DNA from: Microbacterium sp. SZ1
Lineage (GTDB): Bacteria > Actinomycetota > Actinomycetes > Actinomycetales > Microbacteriaceae
Direction: 5' to 3'
DNA length: 64,000 nucleotides
NCBI RefSeq assembly: GCF_002362255.1
Contig: NZ_LPVV01000040.1
Span: 62,001-126,000 of the forward strand
How positions within the stretch are numbered: the first letter of the stretch is position 1; every line of letters starts with the position of its first letter. Shown here in pieces: positions 32,454-42,484 of this stretch. The notes beneath the pieces are model-generated. The model was given only the letters and a program-made list of their open reading frames with translations. It was not told where the DNA came from and ran no database searches. Made by a program: the position numbers and the translations under genes.

Positions 32454-32526
32454 GCACCTCTAGCTCAATCGGCAGAGCAACTGACTCTTAATCAGTGGGT
32501 TCAGGGTTCAAGTCCCTGGGGGTGCA
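32454..32526 (+). tRNA. tRNA-Lys (anticodon CTT)
   Basis: The acceptor stem GCACCTC pairs with GGGGTGC (G-U allowed). The D arm GCTC..GAGC, anticodon arm CTGACTCTTAATCAG with CTT in the loop, and T arm CAGGGTTCAAGTCCCTG are all intact. CCA is not encoded. Confidence 0.97.
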
Positions 32527-32600
32527 CGGATCAGCCTCGGAATCTCTCGCCAGACTCCGGGGCTTTTTCGCGTCCGCCGCAGCAGCGCTGCGCATGAGGC

Positions 32601-33074
32601 TCACTCCACGGCGACGATGGTGCCGTCCGTCAGCCGTTGCAGGGTCTCGAACGTCAACGGCATCACGGTGTGCGGGTGACCTGCCGCCGCCCAGATGACG
32701 TCGTGGTCGCGCAGCGCCTCGTCGATGAACGTGCGCAGGGGAGAGGGGTGCCCCACGGGGGCGACACCGCCGATCGCCTGGCCCGTGGCCTCTCGCACGA
32801 CGGCGGGCGGAGCCATGGACACGTCGACCGCTCCGATCGAGCGGGCGAGCACATCGAGATCGACCCGGTGGCCGCCGCTCGTCATGACGAGGATCGGGGC
32901 GCTGTTGGCCTTCAGCACCAGGCTGTTCGCGATCGCCGCGACGTCGCAGCCGATCGCATCGGCTGCCGCCCTGGCCGTCCGAGCGGAGTCCGGCAGCACG
33001 CGGATCTGGGTCTCGACACCCGCGCGGGCGAGGTGCTGCTGGACGAGGATACTGCGCTCGGGAAGGTCGGTCAT
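32601..33074 (-). CDS. YbaK/EbsC-type aminoacyl-tRNA deacylase
   Basis: A 157-residue single-domain protein of the YbaK/ProX editing family, which clears mischarged Cys- or Ala-tRNAPro. Visible features are VLKANSAPILVMTSGGHRVD, the GGVAPVGHPSPLRTFID loop and AAGHPHTVMPLT. These are the conserved K, G-G-P and G-H segments. It is monocistronic and convergent with tRNA-Lys. Confidence 0.88.
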   Translation of the reverse strand: MTDLPERSILVQQHLARAGVETQIRVLPDSARTARAAADAIGCDVAAIANSLVLKANSAPILVMTSGGHRVDLDVLARSIGAVDVSMAPPAVVREATGQAIGGVAPVGHPSPLRTFIDEALRDHDVIWAAAGHPHTVMPLTFETLQRLTDGTIVAVE

Positions 33075-33137
33075 GGCCCCACCGTACCGAGAACCACCGT
33101 ACCGAGAGCAACCGCCCTCAGAGGTGGGGCTGTCCGA

Positions 33138-34363
33138 TCACGCCGCGTCGCCGATGAGGATCGCCGCGGCATCCTCGGTCTCGGCGTCCGCCGGCTCGTC
33201 GTCGATGTGCGCGAGAGCCTTGCGTCCGAGGAACACGGTGAGGGCGGCGATGAGGACGGCGGCCGCGGCGACGAGGTACGGCACGGTGGCATTGAGCGCG
33301 TGCCAGAGGGCTGCTGCGAGCGGCGGTGCCATGGCGCCGCCGAGGAACCGCACGGCCGAGTACGCGGAGGAGGCGACGGAGCGGGGCAGGTCGGTGGCCT
33401 CCATGACCGCCTCGGTGAGCACGGTGTTCATGATGCCGAGCAGCAGACCGCCGATGACGATGCACGTCACGAGCGCGGCGGCGGACGAGACCAGCAGCCC
33501 GGCGACGACGAGGTCGATGGCGAGGAGCGGAAGGACCAGGAGGATGACGCGGGTGCGCGGCATCCGGCGCATGAGGAGCGGCGCGACCCAGACGCTCGTC
33601 ACCGCCAGGGCGACGCCCCATCCGAAGAAGGTGAAGCCGATGCCCATCGCGCCGAAGCCGAGCGGGAAGGGCGAGAACGCGAGCAGGATGAAGAAGCCGA
33701 TGTTGTAGAACAGTGCGGCGACCGCGAGGATCGCCAGTGCCGGGCGCTTCAGCGCTGTGAACGGGGGGAGAAAGGCACGGGTGTGCGCTTCTCCTGCGGC
33801 CCGCGCAACAGCACGAGGACCGCCACGAACGCGATGGCCATGAGCACCACGACACCGAAGAACGGGGCACGCCAGCTCTGCTCGCCGAGGATGCCGCCGA
33901 GCAGCGGACCGATGGCGATGCCGAGGCCGAGCGCGGCCTCGTAGAGCACGATCGCCGCGGCACTGCCTCCGGATGCGGCGCCCACGATCGTCGCCAGTGC
34001 GGTGGAGATGAACAGCGCGTTGCCGAGTCCCCATCCGGCGCGGAACCCGATCACCGCGTCGACGCTGCCGCTCAGCGCGCAGAGCAGCGCGAACGCGACG
34101 ATCAGGGCGAGGCCGATGAGCAGCGTGCGCTTAGCGCCGATGCGGCTCGAGATCCAGCTGGTGACGAGCATCGCGACGCCTGTCACGGCGAGGTAGCTCG
34201 TGAAGAGCAGCTCGGTCTCGAACGGGCTCGCCTGCAGCGAATCCGCGATCGCCGGAAGGATCGGATCGACGAGCCCGATGCCCATGAAGGCGACGACGCA
34301 GGCGAAGGCCACTGCCCAGACCTGTGCCGGCTGCTTCCACACGGAGGTGGTGGTACTGCTCAC
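33138..34363 (-). pseudogene. MFS drug/solute efflux transporter, frameshifted in a C6 tract
   Basis: The first half (GTG 34363, VSSTTTSVWKQPAQVW to LLRGPQEKRTPVPFS) and the second half (PPFTALKRPALAILAVAALFYNIGFF to the stop at 33138) are adjacent frames of one 12-helix MFS protein. They join in the C-tract at 33763-33768 (G6 on the plus strand). A seventh C would restore a 408-residue frame. MFS motifs include SRIGAKRTLLIG and a long central loop. It shares GTGA with the marR gene. This may be a pseudogene, a phase-variable switch or a sequencing error. Confidence 0.8.
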
Positions 34364-34797
34364 TGCGATGCTCCTGCCTGATCGTTGGTGGTGTGCGCGG
34401 CGAGGATCTCGGCGGCCCTGTTCAGGGCGCGCCAGTCGTCGTCGCCGAGATCGGTGAATCGCGGCGCCAGGGTGTCTCGGAACTCCACCCGCCAGGCGCG
34501 GAGTGCGTGTGACCCCTCTGGAGTGATCGCGACCGCGGTCGCCCGGGAGTCCTCGAGAACGGGGGAGCGAAGCACGAGCCCATCCCGCTCCAGCGTGCCG
34601 AGCAACCGCGTCATGCCCGGCTGCGTGGTCCGCGCAGCCACGGCCAGCTCGCCGACCCGCTTCGGTCCGTTCTGCTCGAGCAGACTCAGGACGCGCCACT
34701 GCGCGGCCGGTGCCTCGTTCCCGGCCTCCTGCGCGGCGATCCGCGCGAGGGCATAGGAGGAGAGGACGAGCGAGGGGATGACGTCCTGACGATTCAT
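34360..34797 (-). CDS. MarR-family regulator
   Basis: A 145-residue winged-helix regulator. The DNA-binding part is QWRVLSLLEQNGPKRVGELAVAARTTQPGMTRLLGTLERDGLV, followed by the wing DSRATAVAITPEG. It is coupled to the MFS gene by GTGA and probably represses it. An operator-like inverted repeat covers its start codon. Confidence 0.9.
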   Translation of the reverse strand: MNRQDVIPSLVLSSYALARIAAQEAGNEAPAAQWRVLSLLEQNGPKRVGELAVAARTTQPGMTRLLGTLERDGLVLRSPVLEDSRATAVAITPEGSHALRAWRVEFRDTLAPRFTDLGDDDWRALNRAAEILAAHTTNDQAGASQ

Positions 34798-34824
34798 ACC
34801 ACCGAGTATATACCTAATGGTATG
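34795..34824 (-). promoter_or_regulatory. MarR operator candidate
   Basis: CATACCA (34795-34801) and TGGTATG (34818-34824) are perfect inverted arms. A tighter pair ATACC (34810-34814) and GGTAT (34819-34823) is nested in the right part. The left arm covers the marR ATG, as expected for autorepression. Confidence 0.55.
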
Positions 34825-34833
34825 TAAAGGGAG

Positions 34834-35622
34834 TCAGTGACGTGCGCCGGCTAGTCGTGCGGACAGCTGATGGGCGTGCGCGAGCAGAATGCGACCGAGC
34901 TCGGGGGTGCGGTCGGGACCGAACCGGAATTCCACGCCGGTCAGGCTCAGCGCCCACTCCGGCCGTCCCTGGCGATCGAAGACCGCAGCGCCGAGTCCCC
35001 AGCTGCCCTCCACGATGAGCCCGGGATTCACGGAGTAGCCGCGTTCCTTCGTCTCGGCGAGTCGGGTGCGCAGGGCTGCCTCGCCGTGGGTGCGACCCCA
35101 GCCGTCGGCGAGCTCCGGGTGTCGGTCGAGATAGGCATCCACATCGTGGTCGGGGAGGAACGCGAGGATGGCCAGTCCGGCGCTCGCGACTCCGAGCGGG
35201 AACCGCACGCCCTCGCTGAGCACGAACGAGCGGATCGGGAACGAGCCCTCCTCGCGCAGCAGGCACACCGTCTCATCCGCGCGTCTCACCGACAGGAACG
35301 CGCTCTCCTCGGTCTTCACGGCGAGCGAGCGCACGATGTCACGGGCGAGCGCCGTGATGTCGTAGCGGGCCGCGGCGACCGTACCCATGAGGAAGAGCTC
35401 GGGCCCGGGCATCCAGCGCCCGGTGTCGTCGGAGCGGTCGACCAGGCCTTCGGCACGCAGCGCGGACAGCAGGCGGTGCGCGGTGGACCGGGAGAGGTCG
35501 GCCGCCTGCGCGAGCGACTGCAGTGTGGCTCCGTCGGTTCCGCCGGCCGTTACCAACCGCAGCAGCGAGGCAGCGCGGGCGATCGCCTGCGCCCCCGGGA
35601 TGGTGCGGATCTGTCGTTCCAT
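34834..35622 (-). CDS. IclR-family regulator (PcaR/KstR-like)
   Basis: A 262-residue regulator. The N-terminal winged helix reads SLAQAADLSRSTAHRLLSALRAEGLV, and the C-terminal ligand-binding IclR domain includes RSFVLSEGVRFPLGVASAGLAILAFL and GYSVNPGLIVEGSWGLGAAVFD. It is divergent from the CoA-transferase/thiolase operon, 105 bases away, so it likely controls it. The imperfect palindrome TCCATAATGTGGA overlapping its start codon is a candidate operator. Confidence 0.88.
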   Translation of the reverse strand: MERQIRTIPGAQAIARAASLLRLVTAGGTDGATLQSLAQAADLSRSTAHRLLSALRAEGLVDRSDDTGRWMPGPELFLMGTVAAARYDITALARDIVRSLAVKTEESAFLSVRRADETVCLLREEGSFPIRSFVLSEGVRFPLGVASAGLAILAFLPDHDVDAYLDRHPELADGWGRTHGEAALRTRLAETKERGYSVNPGLIVEGSWGLGAAVFDRQGRPEWALSLTGVEFRFGPDRTPELGRILLAHAHQLSARLAGARH

Positions 35623-35727
35623 AATGTGGACGCTAGGTGAGAGAGCGGCCACATCGCAAGAGCGGGCTTTCGCTGGAATGCGGCGAGAGCGCACGCTGGA
35701 CGAACGCACGTCTTCGAAGGAGCACAC

Positions 35728-36501
35728 GTGATCGACAAGCAGTGGGCATCTGCAGCGGACGCCGTCGCCGACATCCCCGACGGGGCCTCCCTCGCGGTCG
35801 GCGGCTTCGGGCTCTCCGGGAATCCGATCGCCCTCATCGAGGCGCTGCTCGCACAGGGGACGACGGACCTCAGCATCGTCAGCAACAACTGCGGTGTCGA
35901 CGACTGGGGCCTCGGCGTCCTCCTGCACGCTCAGCGCATCCGCAAGATGACGTCATCGTACGTGGGGGAGAACAAGGAGTTCGAGCGGCAGTTCCTCTCC
36001 GGCGAACTCGAACTCGAGCTCACGCCGCAGGGAACGCTCGCCGAGAAGCTGCGCGCCGGCGGCTCGGGCATCGCGGCCTTCTACACGCAGACCGGAGTGG
36101 GTACTCAGGTCGCCGAGGGCGGCCTCCCGCGGCGCTACCACCCCGACGGCACGGTCGACGTGGCGTCGCCGGCGAAGGACGTCCGGACGTTCGACGTCGC
36201 AGGCACGCCCCGCGAGTACGTCCTCGAAGAGGCCATCACGACTGACTTCTCCCTCGTGCACGCGCTGCTCGGTGACCGACACGGCAACCTGGTGTTCAAC
36301 AAGGCTGCCCGCAACTTCAACCCGCTCGCCGCCATGGCAGGGCGCGTCTGCATCGCGCAGGTCGAGCGTCTCGTCGAACCGGGAGAACTCGACCCCGACG
36401 GCATCCACCTCCCCGGTGTCTTCGTGCACCGGATCGTCGAGGTCGGCACCGACATCCCCAAGCGCATCGAACGGCGCACCGTCGCCACGGAAGGAGCCTG
36501 A
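35728..36501 (+). CDS. 3-oxoacid CoA-transferase subunit A
   Basis: A 257-residue subunit of a type I CoA transferase. The glycine-rich [16 protein letters not shown] and [15 protein letters not shown], together with [36 protein letters not shown], are the alpha-subunit signatures (PcaI/ScoA/AtoD family). With the next gene it transfers CoA from succinyl-CoA to a 3-oxo acid such as acetoacetate or 3-oxoadipate. The start is GTG 35728 with AAGGAG upstream. Confidence 0.92.
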   Translation: MIDKQWASAADAVADIPDGASLAVGGFGLSGNPIALIEALLAQGTTDLSIVSNNCGVDDWGLGVLLHAQRIRKMTSSYVGENKEFERQFLSGELELELTPQGTLAEKLRAGGSGIAAFYTQTGVGTQVAEGGLPRRYHPDGTVDVASPAKDVRTFDVAGTPREYVLEEAITTDFSLVHALLGDRHGNLVFNKAARNFNPLAAMAGRVCIAQVERLVEPGELDPDGIHLPGVFVHRIVEVGTDIPKRIERRTVATEGA

Positions 36502-36502
36502 C

Positions 36503-37150
36503 ATGGCGCTCACCCGCGACGAGATGGCCGCGCGTGCCGCCGCGGAACTCCACGACGGCTCCTACGTCAACCTCGGGATCGGGCTGCCGACGCTCGTGCC
36601 CAACCACGTGCCCCGCGATGTCACGGTCGTGCTGCAGTCCGAGAACGGCATCCTCGGTGTGGGGCCCTATCCGCACGAGGATGCCGTCGACCCCGACCTC
36701 ATCAACGCGGGCAAGGAGACCGTGACGGTGCTCGCCGGCGCCGCGTTCTTCGATTCGGCGACGAGCTTCGGCATGATCCGCGGCGGGAAGATCGACGCCG
36801 CGATCCTCGGAGCGATGCAGGTGTCGGCGAGCGGCGACCTCGCGAACTGGATGATCCCGGGCAAGATGGTGAAGGGGCCGGGCGGAGCCATGGACCTCGT
36901 GCACGGGGCCGGCCGGGTGATCGTGCTCATGGAGCACGTCGCGAAAGACGGGTCCGCGAAGATCGTGAACACCTGCACCCTCCCTCTCACGGGTCGTGGG
37001 GTGGTCGACCGGATCATCACCGACATCGCCGTGATCGACGTGACCGCACAGGGTCTCGTGCTCGTCGAGACGGCGCCGGGGGTGTCGGTGCAGCAGGTGA
37101 TCGACGCCACAGAGCCGCCACTCGTCATCGCACCTGGACTCGCACACTGA
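36503..37150 (+). CDS. 3-oxoacid CoA-transferase subunit B
   Basis: A 215-residue subunit carrying the catalytic glutamate in [11 protein letters not shown] (about residue 46). [15 protein letters not shown] and [17 protein letters not shown] are beta-subunit signatures. Its ATG is one base after the TGA of subunit A, so the subunits are made together. The thiolase downstream suggests the pair works in beta-ketoadipate or ketone-body degradation (PcaIJF-like or ScoAB-AtoB). Confidence 0.93.
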   Translation: MALTRDEMAARAAAELHDGSYVNLGIGLPTLVPNHVPRDVTVVLQSENGILGVGPYPHEDAVDPDLINAGKETVTVLAGAAFFDSATSFGMIRGGKIDAAILGAMQVSASGDLANWMIPGKMVKGPGGAMDLVHGAGRVIVLMEHVAKDGSAKIVNTCTLPLTGRGVVDRIITDIAVIDVTAQGLVLVETAPGVSVQQVIDATEPPLVIAPGLAH

Positions 37151-37186
37151 CCGCGGACTGACCGCAGACATCGGAAGGATGCAGAC

Positions 37187-38389
37187 ATGACCGACCTCAC
37201 CGCACCCGACGACCACGACGTCGTGATCGTCGCCGCAGCGCGCACGCCGCAGGGCCGTCTCAAAGGGCAGCTCGCGCGATTCTCCGCACCCGAGCTCGGC
37301 GCGTTCGCGATCCGCGGCGCCCTGGAACGAGGAGGGGTGGATGCCGCGGACGTCGATGCCGTGATCGTCGGTCAGGTGCTCGCCGCCGGGTCGGGCCAGA
37401 ACGCAGCGCGCCAGGCCGCCATCGGCGCCGGCATCGGCTGGGACGTCCCCGCGCACTCCGTGAACAAGGTCTGCTTGTCGGGGCTCACCGCGGTCATCGA
37501 TGCGGCCCGCATGATCCGCACCCGCGATGCCGAGGTCGTCGTCGCCGCGGGGATGGAGTCGATGACGCGCGCCCCGCACCTGCTGATGGGCTCACGTGAC
37601 GGCTGGGCCTACGGCTCGGTCGAGGTGCTCGACCACATGGCCTACGACGGCCTCACCGACGCCTTCGATCGCGAAAGCATGGGGGCGTCGACCGAGCGGC
37701 ACAACGAGCGCTACGAGGTCACACGGGAGGCGCAGGACACCGTCGCCGCGCTCTCGCACCAGCGCGCGGCGGCCGCCCAGCAGGCCGGCGTCTTCGACGC
37801 GGAGATCGTGCCGGTCGAGGTGCCGCAGCGCAAGGGTGCGCCCGTCGTCGTGTCGACGGATGAGGGGGTGCGCCCGGACACCACGGTCGAGTCGCTCGCG
37901 GGGTTGCGCGCGGCCTTCGCCGAGGGGGGTTCGCTCACGGCCGGGAATTCGTCGCAGATCTCCGACGGCGCCTCGGCCGTCGTGGTGACCACCCGTGGCA
38001 CCGCGGCGGCGAAGGGGTGGGAGGTGCTCGCCACGGTCGGTGCGAGCGGACAGACGGCCGGTCCGGACAACTCGCTGCACGCGCAGCCGGCTCGTGCCAT
38101 CGAACAGGCCTGCGAGAAGCAGGGCATCGCGCCGGCTGACCTGGACCTCGTGGAGATCAACGAGGCGTTCGGGGCCGTCGTCGCGCGATCTCAGACCGAA
38201 CTCGGCCTCGACAGCGCGATCGTGAACATCCACGGCGGGGGCATCGCGATCGGTCACCCGATCGGAGCATCGGGCAACCGTCTCGTCGTGCACGTCGTGC
38301 ACGAGCTGACCAGGCGCGGCAGCGGCATCGCAGCCGTCGGGCTCTGCGGAGGCGGCGGTCAGGGCGAGGCGCTCATCCTCAGCCGCTGA
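37187..38389 (+). CDS. Acetyl-CoA acetyltransferase / thiolase
   Basis: A 400-residue thiolase. The nucleophilic Cys96 is in NKVCLSGL, the catalytic His in NIHGGGIAIGHPIGASG and the second Cys in GLCGGGGQG near the end. It closes the operon started by the CoA transferase and would split the 3-oxoacyl-CoA product to acetyl-CoA. Specificity for acetoacetyl-CoA or 3-oxoadipyl-CoA is not resolved. No aromatic ring-cleavage genes are visible nearby. Confidence 0.93.
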   Translation: MTDLTAPDDHDVVIVAAARTPQGRLKGQLARFSAPELGAFAIRGALERGGVDAADVDAVIVGQVLAAGSGQNAARQAAIGAGIGWDVPAHSVNKVCLSGLTAVIDAARMIRTRDAEVVVAAGMESMTRAPHLLMGSRDGWAYGSVEVLDHMAYDGLTDAFDRESMGASTERHNERYEVTREAQDTVAALSHQRAAAAQQAGVFDAEIVPVEVPQRKGAPVVVSTDEGVRPDTTVESLAGLRAAFAEGGSLTAGNSSQISDGASAVVVTTRGTAAAKGWEVLATVGASGQTAGPDNSLHAQPARAIEQACEKQGIAPADLDLVEINEAFGAVVARSQTELGLDSAIVNIHGGGIAIGHPIGASGNRLVVHVVHELTRRGSGIAAVGLCGGGGQGEALILSR

Positions 38390-38414
38390 CGCCAAGTCGG
38401 GCGGGCAAGGGGAC

Positions 38415-38690
38415 TCAGCGTGAGCGCTTGAGTTCCTTGGAGAGGTTCTTCTCCTTCTTCTCCCGCTCCTTCTGCTGCTTGGCGTAGACGGGGGAGTCCT
38501 TCGAGACCGGCTTGCCCTGCTTGGCGCGACGGGTGTCGATGACGGCGCCGATCGCGAGGGCGAAGGTGATGCCCCAGCTCACCCACGCGAGCGCGGCGCG
38601 CCAGGTGATCGGCGTCTCGCGGGAACCGCGGAGCAGAGAGGCGCCCGACATGATCGCGCCGAGGAGTCCGGTGCTGGTGAGGTAGTTCAT
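38415..38690 (-). CDS. Small membrane protein with basic tail
   Basis: A 91-residue protein with two hydrophobic segments (about 5-20 and 30-48) and a highly charged Lys/Arg/Glu tail (AKQQKEREKKEKNLSKELKRSR). ATG 38690 is chosen because the upstream part is poor. Unknown function, convergent with the thiolase gene. Confidence 0.6.
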   Translation of the reverse strand: MNYLTSTGLLGAIMSGASLLRGSRETPITWRAALAWVSWGITFALAIGAVIDTRRAKQGKPVSKDSPVYAKQQKEREKKEKNLSKELKRSR

Positions 38691-38905
38691 GACCTTCACG
38701 CTACCCGGGCGGGTGGTCGGTCCGCCCAGCCTTGACAACCCGGCGGGATGCTGTCAGGCCTCGTTCCCAGCGAACGCGAACCGCCACGCGGTAGAATGGT
38801 CGGGTCGCGGCTGGTCCGCGGCCGCAACCCGTGTATCTACCGGCCGTCGGCTCCCCGGCGGACAGCGGCGGCACCCGACCCCGCGTCCGCGGACGCGCGA
38901 GAGCC

Positions 38906-40174
38906 ATGACACACGCTTCCCCCTCGACATCCTCCGTCGCCACGGCGACGCCTCCGGCCCCCAGCCTCATCCGCACGGCGGGCATCCCCTACTTCCTCAT
39001 CGCGTTCATCGCGCGCCTGCCGTTCGCGATGATGGTGGTGGGGGTGCTCACGGTCGTCGTCTCGGCGCGCGGGTCTCTCTCGCTGGGCGGACTCACCTCC
39101 GCGGCGGTCGGACTCGGCACCGCGTGCTTCGGTCCGCTGCTGGGCGCGGCAGCCGATCGATTCGGCCAGCGCTTCGTACTGCTCGCTCTTGCGATCGCCA
39201 ACGGCGCGATGCTCGTCGTGTTCACCCTGGTCGTCTACGGCGGGGCCGCCGACGCGCTCGTGCTCGTCGCCGCGTTCGGCATCGGCGCGACCGCGCCGCA
39301 GGTGGCTCCGATGTCGCGCTCGCGCCTGGTCACGATGATCACGGAGCGGATGCCGGAGGCTGCGCGCCCCCGCACGCTGTCGGGGACCATGGCGTACGAA
39401 TCCGCCGCGGATGAGACCGTGTTCGTGTTCGGACCCTTCCTCGTCGGCATCCTCGCGTCCGTCATCGCGCCGTGGGCGCCGCTGGTCGGCGCGGCCCTGC
39501 TCACCGTGGTCTTCGTCGGGGGATTCGCGCTGCATCCGAGCGCCAGGGCAGTATCGATCCACCGCGGCGACGACGGGAGGGCGCCGTCCTCGGCATCCGA
39601 CCTCTTCCGCCCGCGCCTGCTCGTGGTCGTCCTCGGCATCCTCGGCGTCGGAATGTTCTTCGGAACCATGCTGACGTCGCTCACCTCGTTCATGGCCGAT
39701 CGCGGCGCGGCGGAGGAGGCCGGACTGCTCTACGGCGTAATGGGCGTCGGCTCGGCGCTCCTCGCGCTCGGCGTCGCCTGGCTCCCCGCTCGGTTCACGC
39801 TGCGCGCGCGCTGGCTCGTCTTCTCGGGGATCCTGCTCGGCGGAACCCTGCTGCTGCTGTTCGTCGACACGCCGGCCACGATGATGGTGGCTCTGGCGAT
39901 CATGGGGGTCGGCATCGGCCCAACCCTCGTCACGCAGTACAGCCTCGGAGCCGCCCGCAGCCCGCTCGGCCGCTCGGCCACCGTGATGACCATGCTCGGA
40001 TCCGCGGTCGTCGTCGGGCAGTCGATCGGCGCAGCCGTCGCCGGGGAGCTCGCCGAGAACGTCGGCACGGCGGGCGCGCTCGCCCTCCCGATCGCCGCGG
40101 CCGGGATAGCGTTCACCGCGGCGCTTGTCAACTGGCGTCTGAGTCCCGCGGCGCCTCGCGTAGCCTCGGTCTGA
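38906..40174 (+). CDS. MFS transporter
   Basis: A 422-residue protein with about 12 membrane helices. The motif between helices 2 and 3 reads GAAADRFGQRFVLL. A central cytoplasmic loop (HPSARAVSIHRGDDGRAPSS) splits two six-helix halves. Substrate unknown, drug-efflux-like. It is monocistronic and is followed by otsA 50 bases on. Confidence 0.85.
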   Translation: MTHASPSTSSVATATPPAPSLIRTAGIPYFLIAFIARLPFAMMVVGVLTVVVSARGSLSLGGLTSAAVGLGTACFGPLLGAAADRFGQRFVLLALAIANGAMLVVFTLVVYGGAADALVLVAAFGIGATAPQVAPMSRSRLVTMITERMPEAARPRTLSGTMAYESAADETVFVFGPFLVGILASVIAPWAPLVGAALLTVVFVGGFALHPSARAVSIHRGDDGRAPSSASDLFRPRLLVVVLGILGVGMFFGTMLTSLTSFMADRGAAEEAGLLYGVMGVGSALLALGVAWLPARFTLRARWLVFSGILLGGTLLLLFVDTPATMMVALAIMGVGIGPTLVTQYSLGAARSPLGRSATVMTMLGSAVVVGQSIGAAVAGELAENVGTAGALALPIAAAGIAFTAALVNWRLSPAAPRVASV

Positions 40175-40224
40175 GCCTCTGTAGCCTGAGGAGCACCGCA
40201 CCGGATCGTCAGGAGCCTTCCCCC

Positions 40225-41631
40225 ATGCCCGCAGATTTCGTCGTCGTCGCCAACCGTCTCCCCGTCGACCGTGTCGCCGGTCCGGACGGCACGGAGGAGT
40301 GGCGGACGTCGCCCGGCGGCTTGGTGGCGGCGCTCGAGCCGATGATGCGCAGCGCCCGCGGCGCCTGGGTCGGCTGGCCGGGTCAGCCCGATACCGAGCT
40401 CGAGCCGTTCGAGATCAACGGCATCGATCTCGTGCCGGTGGCGCTGAGCGCCGATGAGGTCGCCGACTACTACGAGGGCTTCGCCAACGACACCATCTGG
40501 CCGCTGTACCACGACGTCATCGCGCCCCCGCAGTATCACCGAGAGTGGTGGGAGGCGTACGTGCGGGTCAACCGCCGCTTCGCCGAGGCGGCCGCGTCCG
40601 TCGCGGCCCCCGACGGCACGGTCTGGGTGCACGACTACCAGCTGCAGCTCGTGCCGCAGATGGTGCGCGACCTGCGGCCGGACGTGACGATCGGGTACTT
40701 CCACCACATCCCGTTCCCCGCGCACGGACTGTACGCTCAGCTGCCCTGGCGCGATCAGGTGCTCACCGGCCTGCTCGGCGCCGACGTCATCGGGTTCCAG
40801 CGCGCTCAGGACGCGACCTACTTCCTGACCGCGGTGCGCCGCCGTCTCAAGTACGAGGTCAGGGGCTCGAACGTCGCGGTGCCGACGGCCGACGGCGGCA
40901 CACGCTCCGCGGTCGCGCGGGCCTTCCCGATCTCCATCGACACCGCGCCCTACATCGAGCTCGCCGCTCGCCCCGACATCAGGGCGCGTGCACAGGAGAT
41001 CAGGGAGAGCCTCGGCAACCCGTCGAAGATCCTGCTCGGGGTCGATCGTCTCGACTACACCAAGGGCATCCGTCACCGCATCAAGGCGTACGGGGAGCTG
41101 CTGGAGGACGGCCGCCTGAACGTCGAGGACGTCACCCTCGTGCAGGTCGCGAGTCCGAGCCGCGAGCGCGTCGACGCCTACGTGCACCTGCGCGACGAGA
41201 TCGAGCTCGCCGTCGGACGAATCAACGGCGACAACGACACGATGGGCCACACGGCGATCCGCTACCTGCACCAGGGCTACCCGCGCGAGGAGATGGTCGC
41301 GCTGTATCTCGCTGCCGACGTGATGCTCGTGACCGCCCTCAGGGACGGTATGAACCTCGTCGCCAAGGAGTATGTCGCCACACGTGCCGACAACAGGGGA
41401 GTGCTGGTGCTCAGCGAGTTCACCGGCGCCGCCGACGAGCTCCGCCAGGCCGTGCGGGTGAATCCCCACGATATCGCCGGACTCAAGGACGCGATCATCG
41501 AGGCCGTCGAGATGACGCCGGCCGAGCAGTCGAAGCGGATGCGGTCGCTGCGCCGTCGCGTGCTCGAGAACGACGTCACCGCGTGGTCGAACTCCTTCCT
41601 CAGGGCTCTCTCCGAGGTCAGGTCGCGCTGA
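40225..41631 (+). CDS. otsA: Trehalose-6-phosphate synthase
   Basis: A 468-residue GT20 glycosyltransferase that makes trehalose-6-phosphate from UDP-glucose and glucose-6-phosphate. The signatures are VVVANRLPVDR at the start, WVHDYQLQLVP, GYFHHIPFPA, GVDRLDYTKGIRHRI (phosphate and nucleotide contact) and ALRDGMNLVAKEYVA. AGGAG lies upstream of ATG 40225. With otsB downstream it forms the OtsAB osmoprotectant pathway. Confidence 0.96.
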   Translation: MPADFVVVANRLPVDRVAGPDGTEEWRTSPGGLVAALEPMMRSARGAWVGWPGQPDTELEPFEINGIDLVPVALSADEVADYYEGFANDTIWPLYHDVIAPPQYHREWWEAYVRVNRRFAEAAASVAAPDGTVWVHDYQLQLVPQMVRDLRPDVTIGYFHHIPFPAHGLYAQLPWRDQVLTGLLGADVIGFQRAQDATYFLTAVRRRLKYEVRGSNVAVPTADGGTRSAVARAFPISIDTAPYIELAARPDIRARAQEIRESLGNPSKILLGVDRLDYTKGIRHRIKAYGELLEDGRLNVEDVTLVQVASPSRERVDAYVHLRDEIELAVGRINGDNDTMGHTAIRYLHQGYPREEMVALYLAADVMLVTALRDGMNLVAKEYVATRADNRGVLVLSEFTGAADELRQAVRVNPHDIAGLKDAIIEAVEMTPAEQSKRMRSLRRRVLENDVTAWSNSFLRALSEVRSR

Positions 41632-41677
41632 CCCGGACGGCCATACTGGAGGGGACCCGTCGATTGGAGATCTTCCC

Positions 41678-42475
41678 GTGACCCGCAGCTGGACCCCCGG
41701 ATCGTCAGACCCCGCCCTGAGCGCCATCGCGGCGACACCGCGGCTCGTGGTCGCCCTGGACTTCGACGGGACCGCGTCTCCGCTGGTTCCCGACCCGATG
41801 GCCGCGCGAGCGCTGCCCGAGGTCGCGGCGCAGGTCGCGCGTCTGGCCGAGCTCCCCGACACGGTGGTCGCCTACGTCTCCGGGCGCAGCATGCACGACC
41901 TGCGGGTGATCACCGAGCACGCAGACGACTCGCTGATCGCACTCGCCGGTTCGCACGGTGCGCAGTACTGGTATCCGGGACTCGGCGACGCCGACGCCGA
42001 CGGCCCTGCACCGGGCGACGGCGAGCGTGAGGCCCTGTGGGCCGCTGCCCGTCCGATCATCGACCGATACGAGGGCGCGGAGCTCGAGCCCAAGACCTTC
42101 GGCATGGGCGTGCACACGCGCACGGCCACCCGCGAGGTCGAACAGGCGGTGTTCGCCGAGATCGACGAGCTGGTCGCCGCGCGCTTCCCGCACTGGCGTC
42201 GTCGCTCCGGACACCGCGTGCTGGAGTTCTCGTCGCGGACCGAGGGGAAGGATGCCGCGATGGCGGCGCTCCGCGCCCACTTCGCGGCGACAGCGATCCT
42301 CTTCGCCGGCGACGACGTGACCGACGAGGACGCGATGCGCGTGCTCGGGGGCGACGACCTCGGGGTGCGTGTCGGACCGGGGGAGACCGCTGCGACCCTG
42401 CGTGTGGAGAATCCGCAGGAGATCGCGCTTCTTCTGGAGGCGCTGGCGGACGAGCGGGCCGCCCGTCGGGAATAG
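41678..42475 (+). CDS. otsB: Trehalose-6-phosphate phosphatase
   Basis: A 265-residue HAD-family phosphatase. Motif I is VALDFDGTASPL with the nucleophile Asp. YVSGRSMHDL, GSHGAQYW and the motif IV LFAGDDVTDEDAM are all present. It removes phosphate from trehalose-6-phosphate made by OtsA 46 bases upstream. Starts at GTG 41678. Confidence 0.95.
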   Translation: MTRSWTPGSSDPALSAIAATPRLVVALDFDGTASPLVPDPMAARALPEVAAQVARLAELPDTVVAYVSGRSMHDLRVITEHADDSLIALAGSHGAQYWYPGLGDADADGPAPGDGEREALWAAARPIIDRYEGAELEPKTFGMGVHTRTATREVEQAVFAEIDELVAARFPHWRRRSGHRVLEFSSRTEGKDAAMAALRAHFAATAILFAGDDVTDEDAMRVLGGDDLGVRVGPGETAATLRVENPQEIALLLEALADERAARRE

Positions 42476-42484
42476 ACTTCCGTC

